From contig CP137679.1 in assembly GCA_037976565.1 (NCBI GenBank), positions 6,741,973 through 6,805,972 on the forward strand: a stretch of DNA of 64,000 nt. The letters are read 5' to 3'. The translations under genes and the position numbers were made by a program. The notes beneath the pieces were generated by a model. It saw only the letters and a list, made by a program, of their open reading frames with translations. It searched no databases and had not been told where the DNA came from. Position 1 is the stretch's first letter, and every line of letters begins with the position of its first letter. The stretch is from Mesocentrotus franciscanus (Eukaryota; Echinodermata; Echinoidea; Camarodonta; Strongylocentrotidae). Positions 22,345 through 34,410 of the stretch are shown here, piece after piece.

Positions 22345-22734
22345 TTAAAAGTATAGACCAGTTTTGGAAATGCCCCCCTCTCAAAAAATGAAATGGAAGC
22401 TCTTATTACCAATCAAGGCTGTGAAAGAATATGTTTTTACTAATACGTGATGATACAAATTTTGCCGGGAAACCGCCAATTAATTGAGATATTTGGTAAA
22501 TTATCATATCTATCCGGACTGGATAGATATAGGAGTGGTCCCATATACATCTTTCTGTGTACAGTGCATGTAACTTTACCAAGACTGGGCCAAATTTCTT
22601 ATCATTTTGATGATTCTAGAACCTTGCAGTACACACCAATACTTATATGCTAGATGATCAACCTTTTCTGATCGATTCCACAATGTTTTCTTTCACAATG
22701 CAATCGCATGACCAGAACTTGTCTATGCCTTTAA
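22345..22734 (+). mobile_element. TTAA MITE family 3, uninterrupted copy
   Basis: It is bounded by TTAA at both ends (TTAAAAGTATAGACCAGTTT ... TATGCCTTTAA). It is collinear, inverted, with 43277-44392 apart from the insertion there, and so serves as the empty-site reference. Confidence 0.8.
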
Positions 22735-23316
22735 GGTAAGCTTTGTCATTGAGTCAGTCAAAATGGACAAAGTTTACTTCGGATACTATTTTCTTTCATG
22801 AGAGTTTACTGTCGATATCTTTGGTAGTTATCAACAAGTTTTGCATTTAATTGATAGTTTAGGTTAGTAAACTTCTGAGTTTTCATTTGCTGTTTGAGAC
22901 AAATACCATACGCACGAACCTTTTGCAAGCCATGTGAAATGGTGCAATGGACAAGACTATAAACATGATGTCTAGTGAGCAGAGAGGTCTTAGATATCAT
23001 GAGACAAGAAGTTAGCAGGCTGTATAAAATGATATCATGTGGATTGAAGCAAGATCCTGTAAAGCTTAAATACATTAGATCACTTCAAACAATGACGCGA
23101 TGAAGTACGAAGCAGAAATTAAGTTTTAAAAGGATTTAAGATGAAAGTAACACATGCATCTGGCCTGATCCACATTCGGTGTATCAGTCCATACTGTCAT
23201 AGACTCATAGTATCAACACTTATTAAAAAACCTGGTGCTCAGTCATCCGTGGCAGAAAGATTATGAGTAGGGTATCGTTGGACAGAAACAACTTACTCTT
23301 TATCATGAAATAGACT

Positions 23317-23822
23317 TTAAAGGTGATACAAAGTTTTGGTATGGGGTCATGAATTTGGTTCAAATGAACATATTGGAAGCATATGCGATTTTACAATATT
23401 CAATGATCGTTGTCACGGTTAAAATCGACTCTAAAGTGTTGAAATTGTAAATAATAAACTATTTATGTTGTATAGCTCCCTCTCAAGACTGATATTACTT
23501 TAGCTTTAAAACAATGTTTCATGACTACAATCGACCGATTTGCTAATTCCGTTTAGAAATTATATATCAGAACTGCATATTCCGAATTTGCATGGTCGCA
23601 GCTACCATGGAATGGCCTTAGGCGGTATTTGAAATATTTGAAATTTACCGGGAGCACCTGTAAATTTTGATTATTCAAGCTGCTCGAAAGCAGAAGTGTT
23701 TTAGGGTCTAAATTTTCTAGCGCTTCTAATTCATCCACGGGGGCATCCAAATATATCAACATTTTACCGAATTACTATCCATCCAATTTTCAAAACTTGC
23801 CAAAACTTTGCATTACCTTTAA
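23317..23822 (-). mobile_element. TTAA MITE family 2, copy 1
   Basis: It is bounded by TTAAAGGTGATACAAAGTTT and CTTTGCATTACCTTTAA, which are inverted repeats. The 506-bp body matches three further copies (24884, 48583, 62395). It lies in the opposite orientation to the copy 1.06 kb downstream. Confidence 0.85.
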
Positions 23823-24079
23823 GGTCACATTGATTTTGACCTTTTGATCATAATGTACAAATATATTTCCAGCTGTGTTATGAACAATGACTATTCTTCA
23901 CAACCTTTTCATGCTTCCTTCCGCCGTACAGAGTACCTTTTTTTTAAATTGGGGCTGAAATAAATTCTTAGAATTACGCAGTCCAGAATTTGTCCGGTTT
24001 CATTTTTAATAATCTCCACCCAGAGGCGGCCCTCCCGGGAAGGGGGCGGGGGCCGGGGCACAGTCCCCCCACTTTTTCA

Positions 24080-24550
24080 AGTACCCCAAAAGTGCCCCTT
24101 TTACTTTGATAAGTGCCCCTATTACTTTGTAAAAGTGCCCTTTTACACTTATGAAAAGTGTCACTTTTCATTCTCATAAGAGCCCTTTTCATCTCTGGTA
24201 ACTGACCCTTTTCAGGTACGAGAAGTTACTCCTTTTTACCTCAGATAAGTGCCCCTTCACCTCCGATAATTGCCCCTATTCAAATCTGAGAGATGCTCGT
24301 TTAACTTGGACAAGTGCCCCTTTCCTTCCTGATACGTGCTCTTTTCATATCTGAAGAGTGCCCTCTTTCACCTCTAATAACTGCCCCTCTTATTTTGACA
24401 CGTGCCCCCTTTTCCTGTCTAATATATGCTCTTTTTCCTTCTTATAAGTGCCCCTTCCCCTTCTCATAAAAGCCCCCTTTCACCTCCGATAAATGCCCCT
24501 ATTAAAATCTGGTCGGTGCCCCTTTTCTTTAAAAAAAGCCCCAATCTGTG
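24080..24550. repeat. ~28-bp minisatellite, about 17 diverged units
   Basis: Units resemble AAGTGCCCCTTTTACTTCTGAT. On the minus strand much of the period is 27 bp, giving a repeated 'KGHLSxxxx / RGTYxxxx' 9-residue pattern with many stops. It is preceded by CAGAGGCGGCCCTCCC, a hAT-like end, at 24015. Confidence 0.7.
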
Positions 24551-24883
24551 CCGCAGAAAAAAATGACGCTCCCCGGCCCCTTCTTGCTGCAAGCCGAAGA
24601 TGACATGATCCCGAATGTTTACGCCCGGTTCTTAGGCTGGGCGTACAAGTTCGTGATAACGCCATCTTCGGTGGCTTGAAGCAAGTGTAGGGACTAGGGA
24701 ATATTATAGAGAAATAATAATAATAACCGGCCAGTTTCTAGACTAAGAATTACGCTGAAAAAAACGTGCTTTTTGGTTAGTGAAATTGAATTATTATTTA
24801 TCTGTCTGCTGATGAATTAAATATGAGGAAATGTTTAGAGACAACAAGGCTATGTTTTTGTTGAATACTTTTAGATGTAAGCT

Positions 24884-25382
24884 TTAAAAGTAATGCAAAG
24901 TTTTGAGAAATTTTGAAAATTGGATGGATAGTAAATCTTTAAAATTTTGATATATTTGGATGCCCCTGTGGATGTATTATAAGCACTAAAAAATTAGCCC
25001 TAAAATATTTCTGCTTTCGAGAAATTGAATAATCAAAATTTACCGGTGCTCCCGGTATATTTCAAATATTTCAAATAGCATTCCATGGTAGCTGCGACCA
25101 TGAGAATCTCAGAATAATTTATGCAGTTCTGATATATAATTTCCAAACGGGAATTGCAAATCGGTCGATTGTAGTCAAGAAACATTGTTTTAAAGCTAAA
25201 GTAATATCAGTCTTGAGAGGGAGCTATACAACATAAAAGAGTTTATTATTTACAATTTCATCACTTTAGACTCGATTTCAACCGCGACAACGATCATTGA
25301 ATATTGTAAAAATCGCATATGCTTCCAATATGTTCATTTGAACCAAATTCATGACCCCATACCAAATTCTCTAAAAACATTA
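24884..25382 (+). mobile_element. TTAA MITE family 2, copy 2 (decayed right end)
   Basis: It starts TTAAAAGTAATGCAAAGTTT and runs collinear with the family to GACCCCATACCAAA; the last 15 bp are degraded. With copy 1 it forms a 0.5-kb inverted repeat. Confidence 0.8.
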
Positions 25383-25509
25383 ATTGGGACAAATCATATT
25401 TTCACATACACTGTACTTGAACACTCCAAATATTGACAAGGGTATGAATAAATTAGGTGTTAACTCTATGCATATTATTGATATATTGAATTTATATTAT
25501 CATCCTAAT

Positions 25510-26110
25510 TAATATGTGTATTAGGATAACGCGTGCGCGAAGCGCGAGCCCTTCCGGCTGGGGTCAAGGGGCCCGCCTAATAAGGGCCCGTGGCAGGCAG
25601 GGTCCCTGCTGGGAGTCCAACGCTCTCGAGTTTTAGAAAATCATAACCTTCAAGAGAGCCGTCTTTAGCGATATAAACAGACTCTAATATATCCCTTTCG
25701 AGTGAGGTCTAGGGGCCCGCCCTATAGGTCCCTTTCGAGGGTCGATTTTGTTTTTCTTTCATCATTTTTTTTCTCTCTCTCCCTCCTTTTCTTCTCTTCT
25801 TCACTTTTACCTTCTTTTCTATTTCTTTTTCTCTTTTTTCTTCCTTCGCTCTCTCTCTCTCTCTCTCTTTTCCTTTATTTTGTTCAAGGCCACCAAAAGA
25901 GGGGCCACGGCCAATTCGGCCCCCACCTGGATCCGCCTCTGTTTCTCGTTCTCTATTATTGAAAAGGTGGAATCTAAAGCCCCCCACCACCACCTGGGTC
26001 CGCGGCCTTGTTTAGCTTGCTATAATCTTCATAGTATTTTTATTTATTTATTTTTTTTTTTTTTTGGGGGGGGGGGGACAAAGGGATTCAATTAAATACG
26101 GTGTAATTTC
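25510..26110. repeat. GC-rich island followed by CT- and T-rich low complexity
   Basis: A GCGCGAAGCGCGAGCCC region with two GGGGCCCGCC copies (25572, 25713) is followed by CT-rich sequence, a hAT-like end (CTGGATCCGCCTCTG at 25926) and a T/G homopolymer run near 26050. This looks like debris of element ends; no gene. Confidence 0.55.
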
Positions 26111-26153
26111 GTGACGCAACTTTATTGTCACTCTTGATCCCTTCTTTCTTCTG

Positions 26154-26911
26154 ACGAGCAGATCCAGGAATTTGTAAGGGGGGAGAGCATGAGAGTGCAC
26201 TTCCAGATAAATCTGTGACAAGCCTCCCCCTCAAAAAAGGCCTGTCATCTTGTTTTTGTAAATGATTTCTCTGCTGAGGAAAAAAGTTATCAGCTCTGGG
26301 GGGACTCAGATTTTGTTTTCAGTTTGGAAGGCGGGGGTGTGTGGCTGAAGCGTCTAAACCCATACCCATTTTGTAAGGGTCATTTTTGCACAAAATGGTA
26401 CCCGTCAGTATTAGGGACTTCCATTCATAACGCAACCCATGTTTAAGGTTTTGCGCATTCCATTTATAAGTTAGTCAGAAGCGGCGCTCAAATTAATGAT
26501 ATTGATAAATCTGTGCGACCATCGGTGAGGACTTTGGATGAAAGCGAAATGATTTCAATTATTTTTGCGGGATTTTGCATCTGGAATTTTCAATTTAGCG
26601 ATACTACAGGTGAGATTAGGTGAGATATTATTCTGAAGAGAATAGTAACCCAAGATCTGAAAAGTGGGGGCACTTTTAGGGCTCTTTTAGGGATTTTGCA
26701 GCACAAAATCATCCCCCATGTTTAAGGGATTTTTTCGCAAAAAGGTTGGAGCGGCACAGCCCCGTATACCGTATTAGGCGTGTACCCCCTTGGGGCTTTC
26801 CATTTCCATTTCCATTTCCCCCCTCCTATTCTCCCCTTTCCTTAATTCCCTTCCCCCTTTATTGGAGGGCGATGGGCAAGTACCTCCTTGCCCCCTCCCC
26901 GCTGGATCCGC
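26154..26911. mobile_element. Possible decayed hAT-like element
   Basis: The right end CTGGATCCGCCACTG (26897-26911) is a textbook inverted hAT-type terminus. A left counterpart GCAGATCCAGG occurs at about 26159. No matching target duplication was found, so the pairing is tentative. Confidence 0.35.
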
Positions 26912-27440
26912 CACTGGGTTATGGTGTTGCTTTCGATTATAAATAAAATATAAAAAAAACAGCTCGAGTTTGAGTTTTTAAAAAGTAGTGGTCATTAGGC
27001 CCAAACTCCCTATAATTATCACCAGTTCGGTTTTAAGTTTAGGACCAGTTTGTCCTTTCTCGTTATTATTGTTATAGAGGCAACTTCAGAAGTCGCACTA
27101 CTTAGTCATCGTTAATCCCCAGGAATAGTACACCGGCATGTCAAAGAAAGAGTCAATTGGAAGTTTATACCACAATATTAGGTAACAAAGGGTGCGAAGT
27201 AGCTATAGCTTTCCAATAATTGGCGGACAAGTCAAACAAGATTGAGTGGTTATTTAGCTTCCAACAGGCCAACAGCGCACACCGCTGCTCCGAGCGGCTT
27301 GTCATCGGCGCAGCGCAGGTAGCTCGATAGAGGTAGCTCAGTTAACGTTTTCAAATCACTGTGTAGGCCCATCGAAACTCAAAGGACCTTTGACAACGCG
27401 CTCTTGAAGGATTTTTACTTCTTTACTGGATTTTATAAAC

Positions 27441-27498
27441 ATGTCTTCGTCGTGTAGCCCGCCACCAGCTCGTGTGGAGGGATGGCTAGAAGTATTTG
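27441..27498 (+). CDS. Locus B exon 1, start of unrecognised protein
   Basis: ATG 27441 opens MSSSCSPPPARVEGWLEVF and ends at a consensus donor (TTTG|GTGAGT) in phase 1. The upstream 200 bp is the most CpG-rich part of the neighbourhood, as expected of a promoter/5' UTR. Joined to the exon at 51026 the split codon becomes Glu (...WLEVF-E-EHGLEF...) with no stop. The first intron would be 23.5 kb. The product is unknown. Confidence 0.55.
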
Positions 27499-28992
27499 GT
27501 GAGTATTTAACGACTCTTCTTCACTTCCAAAGTTTTGTTTTTGAACTCGTTATTATGACTTGGCAGACAGGTGGTAGCGGGCTAGTGATACCTTGTTTCG
27601 CCTGAACTCTGGGGACTCACTACTGCGCTTACTGTGAACAGAGACAGGGTGCATCCAACATCTAGATAGTCTAGCTCAATGAGCTTTGCGATCTGGAACT
27701 TTTATTTCTGAACAAAAAACAAAAAAAGACAGTATTTGTTTTTGTAGTTCATAGATTTTGTAAGAACAAGATGATCAAATGTTACCTCATGTTACCTTTC
27801 AAAATCAATTTCTTTCAGTTCTGTTCAACCTTTCAGACCTTAGACAGAAATAGCTATCTGATGATCTGACGAAATAGACTGCTTTTGGTCTATTAAAAGT
27901 TGACATACCAGGACAATATCAGTTGTCTTCTACACCCCTGTCTTGCTGCTTAGCTAATTATAATGTAAACCTTTGTTAGTATTGTTAGCATTACTTCTAC
28001 ATGTATTTGTGCTTTATTTTCTGGAAGATCACCTCAGGCATGTACATGTAGGGGTCCACCCCCCCAACCCTAATTTTTACGAGTATATATATATGTACAG
28101 TACCTAGGACTTCAGGGGTTCTCTTTTTAAAACCCTCTATGACTGAAAAGTAAAAAAAGAACCATAGGCCCACATGAAAGGAATGTTTAACAAAATACTT
28201 AAGAGTTTGTTTGTATTGAGTAGGAGGCCTATTGTATGTATTGTCAAGTGTTTGCAAAAGGAAAATAAGGGTCTTTTTACTTTTTAGAACATTATTAAAC
28301 TTTATTTTGTCAGCCTGAGCTGAATTCTCAGACTCTCAATTCAATTATAGAATGACTTTACCGGTACTCATTGCCTTCGTTTTCCATTTGATGGGTTGAT
28401 ATTAACAAGTGTATGCTAAAGCAAAAGCAAAGCATGTACTGTAAAGCATGCTACTCTGACGTCTGTCATGAGCTCTCTTTAGAGCACTTCTATGAATGAA
28501 AAAGACCCAAACAGTAATTGTCTGCCTTCAAATAGATTGACCTTCTTCCATTTTCTACAAGTCTTGTATAATGTGGATGGCTGTTTACAAAGGCCATTGT
28601 TTGGCAAACTGTTACTGGTGATGAGGAGAGCTATTCTAACTTCTCTTTCCACCTTTCCTTTTCTTTGTCATTTGCCATTGTGCAATTGCTTGTCTGACCC
28701 TGAAGTTATAGCAGACAGTAAGAGGGCTAATGACTTTATTCATTCTATGATTTAGGCAGAGTTGTCCTTTTACTTTAATAAGGAACCTTAGTTCAACAAA
28801 GGCATGGAAGAATCTCTCATACATGTGCTTTGCAACTTCTGACAAAACACTGGAATGTGAAAAAACCAATGATTTTTGCTTGCGGCTATTTTGACAGATT
28901 CACTGAGAGAGATCTTTACAATTCCTTCTGTTAATTGGATAAATCATAAACTCTCAGTAATATACATGTACATACGATTGACACCGACAGCG

Positions 28993-29114
28993 ATACCTCA
29001 GTCACACCGGCATACCGACACCAAACAGACCACTTTTGGCCAGTGGGAGTAATGTAGTTGTTTGTTAGGTCTGTTGTTGGTCTGGTGTCCATCTCATCGG
29101 TGTGACTGAGGTCT
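28993..29114. mobile_element. ~122-bp palindromic MITE
   Basis: The ends TACCTCAGTCACACCGG and CGGTGTGACTGAGGTCTA are inverted repeats, and the inner GACACCAAACAGACC also pairs with GGTCTGGTGTC. No coding capacity. Confidence 0.7.
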
Positions 29115-30562
29115 ACATTTATGAAACAAGCCCCCTGTGAGCTACGAAAAGGTTTATTGATAGAATTGTGTATTTAAATGTAGAAAGGATTAAAAGGATT
29201 AAAAGGAAGGAATTCTCAACTGAGTGCATGAGTAATTCTTTGATTGTATTGCTAAAGACCCAAATAAAAATAGCTGCTTTCTTTCTGTTTAAAGTGTTTT
29301 CCCTATCTATGAATTGAGGTTAATAACTCCCTTTCAGACTGTCTTTGGGGTGGGTGTATTACTGTATTTCTACAATAACCTTAATCTATTCTTAAGCTTC
29401 TTGGGCTAAGTATATTGCATAAGATTATTATAAGGACAGCTACATGTACATGTATATGTACAGCCAGGGTGTAGTACAGTATGCGGAGGACACTTTTTGC
29501 AAAGGGTCACAGATGTAAAGATTTGTCTACATGTTACATGTGGATTACTTTCAAGGCTTTCATTTTATGTAATTATTGATTTTACTAATTTAATTGAAAA
29601 TGAAATATATTAATTTAAGTTGATTTTCTTGTAGAATTGATATATTTTTACCTGCTAGGAGCAGAACCTTTTCATATATGGTAAATGATGTAAGATATTG
29701 GATAGATTTATCCTTTATATGTCAAATATTTACCCAATAAATGCTGTAGTTATGGTAGACACTTCTCTAAAACAATGTACATGTACTGTCTTCTGAAGTT
29801 TACTTGAAATAGTTATCTTAGTAAACTAATAGGACATCATGTATATATATCCCAACATACTGAAAAAATGAAAACATTTTGTTTTCCTGCACTCAAGTAG
29901 CAGTTGTTTTGTTCTTAGCTATTTTTTGTATTCTCTATAAATATCCTTATAATTTCTTTCAAAGTCAAACCTCTTTACATGTACTTTTTATGTGTACATG
30001 TATTGTGCCAAATCATGGCAATACATGTGTATTCTAAATTTCTAAGTTGAGTTTGTAGAAGTGGCTATTTATGTTAAATAATTTAAATGTAAAAAATTAT
30101 GAGTTCCAAAAACATAGAACAAAAATTTCATTCACACTGTCACAAAATTAAATTCAGGAAGTGTTGATATACAAATAGATATTTCAAGTTTTCAACCTTC
30201 AAATTCTAGTCACTACCGTAGGTATGAATTTTATGCTTTTATCCATCTTGTTCGAATGCAGAGTGCTAAAAAATGGACCGCATTGTCCTTCTAAATTTTA
30301 GCCATCACCTTCCAACAAAGAAAAACACAACTTTGTTTGCATCAGGAATTTTGCCTGGATCAATTTCTATAACCCAAGTATTTTCAATAACAATTGCATA
30401 TCACAGGTTGAGGCAGGTCTCAGTTAACAATACAAACTTGGCTATGAACTTGATCTCACACTTGCTGCTTGTATTCTTTGGTAGGAACTGTATTACCCCT
30501 TTCTACCCCAGCTCCAAGGCAAATAATTTTGTACACTGTATCATAAAGTTGTCCTTTGTTAA

Positions 30563-30622
30563 CCAGAAGGGCATTAACTTTGTGTATAACGATATGAGTT
30601 AATGCCTTTCTGGCTCCAAACA
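30563..30622. repeat. Short hairpin element, AGAAGGG family
   Basis: Arms ACCAGAAGGGCATTAACT and GAGTTAATGCCTTTCTGGCT flank a ~20-base loop. Related copies lie at 42045, 43117, 44985 (split) and 61706. Confidence 0.65.
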
Positions 30623-31943
30623 TGCAGAATTCATGTAATATGATGGAATGTTTCATGAACTAACATTGGCATTTTTGATGGTTTTGCTTCACCAATCTGA
30701 TTAATATCAAGAGGGATATGATTTGTTGAGGCTGGAAAAAAAGACTCTCACCCTCTCTTGGATAATATCCAACTACAACATGTATGTTCAAGGAGAATCT
30801 AGCAATGTGGGATTTAAGGAAGAGCACTTATTTCTATTACTTTACAATAATTGTTATTGATAGATAGATTTGTTTTTGTTGGGGGTGCTGTAGGGGGTTG
30901 CTGTGGTCATGTTGAAAAATTAGATGAATAAAATCACTTTCTTTTGACTTTTATGATTTTTCATTTTAGTATTTTACGTCGATTCTCAGTCTTGCATCAG
31001 TTTCATTCTGTATTTGTAACTGATGTGAGTTTAACGATATAGACTGTAACCACCCCTCGCCCCTTCATCTTTCAACATTTGCACACTTGTTCACATTCAT
31101 GCAAGCAGATGCAAGCAGATGCAAGCACTCCATGTTGACATTAAATATGGGATATCTGATTCTAGGTTTTTTCAAGCACAAGATCAAACTTCAGTGGGTT
31201 GGCCATGAATGATGAATAGCATAACAACATTGGTGAACTGAAAGAAACTTAACATCCTTGACTTTGTTTGCTTTCGAAACAGAGAATGTGTGAGAAAACT
31301 TTAGCTGAACACTTTACACAAACTTTTCCTACATGGCGAATGTGAATCGTGCTTAGTATTTTATCACCATGCATATCTACACAAAAGCAATATTTTTTTC
31401 CAGTCAGTCAATAGAATTAAATTTTGAAAAAAGCCTGCCATGAAAAGCTGATTCACATTTTTGTCTCATTCAATTTGTCCAACCAGCTAAAATAAGGAAA
31501 AAAGGGAATTATGGGAGTTAGACAACTAGACATGTGTCATTTTCTGTAGCTTTGGGAAGTGTTTGACAAAAATGTCAATGGTAGCCGTTAACTTGTTAAT
31601 TAGGATGTCATGATAACCAATACGAACAAAAGTTATAATGCTTTGCAAGCATGAACCTCCAAGTCAGTACTAGGAAGAGTATAAGATAGTGTTTTGATGC
31701 TACATGAAAAATTATTTAACAGTAATAAGGCCTATAAATATAGCACTGCACTGTGCATATATATGTGAAGGGTTTCGGTGAATCGTAGAATGTAGACCTT
31801 AATATTTGTATCAGTTTTATCTACAGTTATAGTTTACAAGTGGCAAAAATTCAGACCATTTATTTTTCTTAATGCAATTGTGTATTTCTCTCTTATATAG
31901 CCATTACAGAAAAAAAATCCACCTTTAGCCTCTCCATTTGATG

Positions 31944-32236
31944 AATAATAATAATAATTACAGTGCTTATATAGCGCCTAACACTTACTTTATCAGAAGT
32001 CTCTAAGCGCTCTACAATAATGCAGCATAATTACCCTGGCTTTAGCAGTGCAGCTGTTACGCGCGCTGCGTTTCAAGAATAAATTCCTGCCAGGTACCCA
32101 TTTACTTCACCTGGGTGGAGTGTGGCAAATGTAGATCAATGTCTTGCCAAAGGACATTAGTGCAGCGGCGGGACTCGAACCGCGGACCTTGTGATCGACA
32201 GTCCGGCGACGTATCCACTCGACCACAACACCTTTC
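31944..32236 (-). mobile_element. tRNA-derived SINE, full length (family S1)
   Basis: On the minus strand it has A box GTGGTCGAGTGGAT, B box GGTTCGAGTCCC, the body 'CTTTGGCAAGACATTGATC', CTCCACCCAGGTGAAG, then GCGCTATATAAGCACTG and an ATT tail. It is the best preserved S1 copy in the window at about 293 bp. Confidence 0.9.
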
Positions 32237-32998
32237 CTTTTTCTTTAATAAATAAAGGAATTTCACCCATGACCCTGAAACAGCAGGACTTTCAGTGACC
32301 AAAAGCTTTCACTCCCAGAGTTTTTTTATCGAAATGAGGAAACGTGAAACCTTATTAAAATGTTAGCGTGGGATGACAATTTGTGTGTTTAGTCTCACTT
32401 TCGGGCATTGGTCTGAGGAGTGCCAGATAGTGACTCAGTAAAATTTACTAAACCTTTACATGTACTGTACATGTACCTGTATCATTGTATTGAAGAATGA
32501 AAGGAATTAAACAGTAAATGGAAAAAATAAATCTTTACTTCCATAACATACCGGTACATGTAAGTAAGTGAACTTCAGTACTCAGGGCTGTACACTAGCA
32601 TGGACATACAGTTTACAACTAAATTATTCATAACCCTACCAAATTTTGTAATTTTGTTAGTATGTAAACAAATTGATTTGTCTTGATTTATGTTTCTTGA
32701 TAATGTGACATATTAAAGCTTACATCTAAAAGTATTCAACAAAGGTCTTAATTCAACCAGTCCATCTTTCATTCTTGAGTTAAGAAAAATAGAAAAACAT
32801 CAAATTTACAATGGGTATGAATATTTAGTGTACAATACAGTGTGCATAAAATACTGTACATGTATCTCACTCTGGACCCCAAAATTTCAACATGATTTCT
32901 ATTGGATATACAATAGGGAATTGAAATTGCCCTTGAGTTGATTTTTCAAAAATACATGTACATGTAGTTGCGATCGTGTTTTATCTTCTTTGCCGCGA

Positions 32999-33190
32999 TG
33001 GCTCAGTGGTAGAGAGCAGCGGTCTCGTAACCAGGAGGTCCCGGGTTCAAGACCAAGTTGATGCGCTAGTGCCCTTTATCTTTGGTAAGGCATGAATCCA
33101 CATTACCAAGTCTCTCGGAGAGGACTTAAGGCCGTCGGTCTCCTGGTTGCTTACTTACAAGTGTACACATGCTTTCTTAGCAGTCAGGTA
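32999..33190 (+). mobile_element. tRNA-Thr-derived SINE (family S2)
   Basis: The head GATGGCTCAGTGGTAGAG ... GGTCTCGTAACCAGGAGGTC ... GGGTTCAAGACC folds like a tRNA with CGT in the anticodon position, so it resembles tRNA-Thr(CGU). The following GCCCTTTATCTTTGGTAAGG, a CTCTCGG body and an (AC)-rich tail are not tRNA. It is a different head from family S1. Confidence 0.75.
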
Positions 33191-33833
33191 AACCAAACAA
33201 ACACACACACAAACAATTATTTTTTAATGAGTGTTTGACTTGATTTGTATATAATCACGAGTATACAGCACTTGACAATAGTAATTAGACTCATTGGAAT
33301 GCACCTGAACGCGAGTTCAAAAGGAGGCTTGCTTTGTTTCCATGATTGACTGATAATTAATTGACTTAATTGATGACATGTGCTCATTCTTTGTGTTGCT
33401 CCATGCTTGTTTGAATCTTATTCAATTTACTTTTAGACTTCATGTATGCCTGCTGTGTGGCTACATACAATTTACAGCTAGTATTTTAATTCCTGTCTCA
33501 AGAACTTTCTTGTTTCAACTTTCAAATCTAGAACATGTGGTGTACACATGAGCAGTAATGAGCACTAAATGACTTTATTATGGGGACAGTTAGATTTGTT
33601 AAGGCTGAGGTTTGATTGACAAGAGGGTCCCTGTGGATTCATTCTCTACCCATTTACATGCCACAATGTATTATCATCTTTTTGGAGCCAAAAAGTGACA
33701 GAAATTACCAATTGGTTGTTGATTTTGTCGTTTTAATTCAAAATGTAATGGTATTGTACATCAGTGATCTTGATTTTGCTCTTGGTCTACTGTACAGTTG
33801 ACCTTGGTATTCAGTATGAATTGGAAGGAATTA

Positions 33834-34205
33834 GGAGCATGATGCATCTGCCTATTTAACCAAAGATCGTAGGTTCGAATCCAACAGAGGAGGATGACTG
33901 AAGCCTGCATTGTGTGTTAATGTGCCCCTCCCTTGTTTCACAGACGCACGCTACATGTATGTTACAGTGGAAAACACTCTGTTCCTCAGATAGGAAGTTA
34001 AATGGAGACCCTGTGAGAAGAATCACCACCTTTGCATGTTAAGACCCCACTGCTCTATTTGTATTAGAGTAGGGGGAAACCGTGGTGTAGTAGTCCACCT
34101 GGGCACCCCCAATCAGTTAAAATACCGGGAGGAGAGACCCGAGGGTTACAGTGATTCGGTTCGTTTTTGCCTCCCAGGCGCAGGTGATGGCAAATACTTA
34201 ATAAT
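33834..34205 (+). mobile_element. Possible third SINE-like repeat with tRNA-like B box
   Basis: CATCTGCCTATTTAACCAAA followed by AGATCGTAGGTTCGAATCC resembles an anticodon arm and B box. The downstream body has GTAGGGGGAAACCGTGGTG and ends in AATAATTAATTATTAA. Only one copy is present, so family status is unproven. Confidence 0.45.
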
Positions 34206-34289
34206 TAATTATTAACTTTTGATCAGATGTTTATTCTGTTAGTTTGTCTATTATTGTTGATGATTTCTCCCCCTTACAGTACATGAAGG

Positions 34290-34410
34290 ATGAAGGAGAA
34301 AGGAGATAAACAAAAGGAGGGGTGGAGAGGAGGAGGGAAGAGGAGGAGAAGGGAGGGATTGGAGGGGAGGAGAATTGAGAGGGTAGGTGGAGCTTGGAGG
34401 GAGGGGAAGC
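34290..34410. repeat. GGAGAG-rich low-complexity tract
   Basis: A polypurine GGAGGAGGGAAGAGGAGG tract. Minus-strand Ser/Pro ORFs here are composition artefacts. Confidence 0.85.

Noticed and set aside
24015..25940. One hAT element bounded by CAGAGGCGG (24020) and CCGCCTCTG (25938)
   Set aside because: The ends match in form but no 8-bp duplication flanks them, and other elements lie between; pairing is unsupported.
25702..26095. Phe/Ser/Leu-rich ORFs on both strands
   Set aside because: Products of CT-rich and homopolymer sequence, open in several frames at once.
30273..30602. 109-codon plus-strand ORF
   Set aside because: AT-rich, no motif, no splice or promoter context, and it overlaps a hairpin repeat; a chance ORF.
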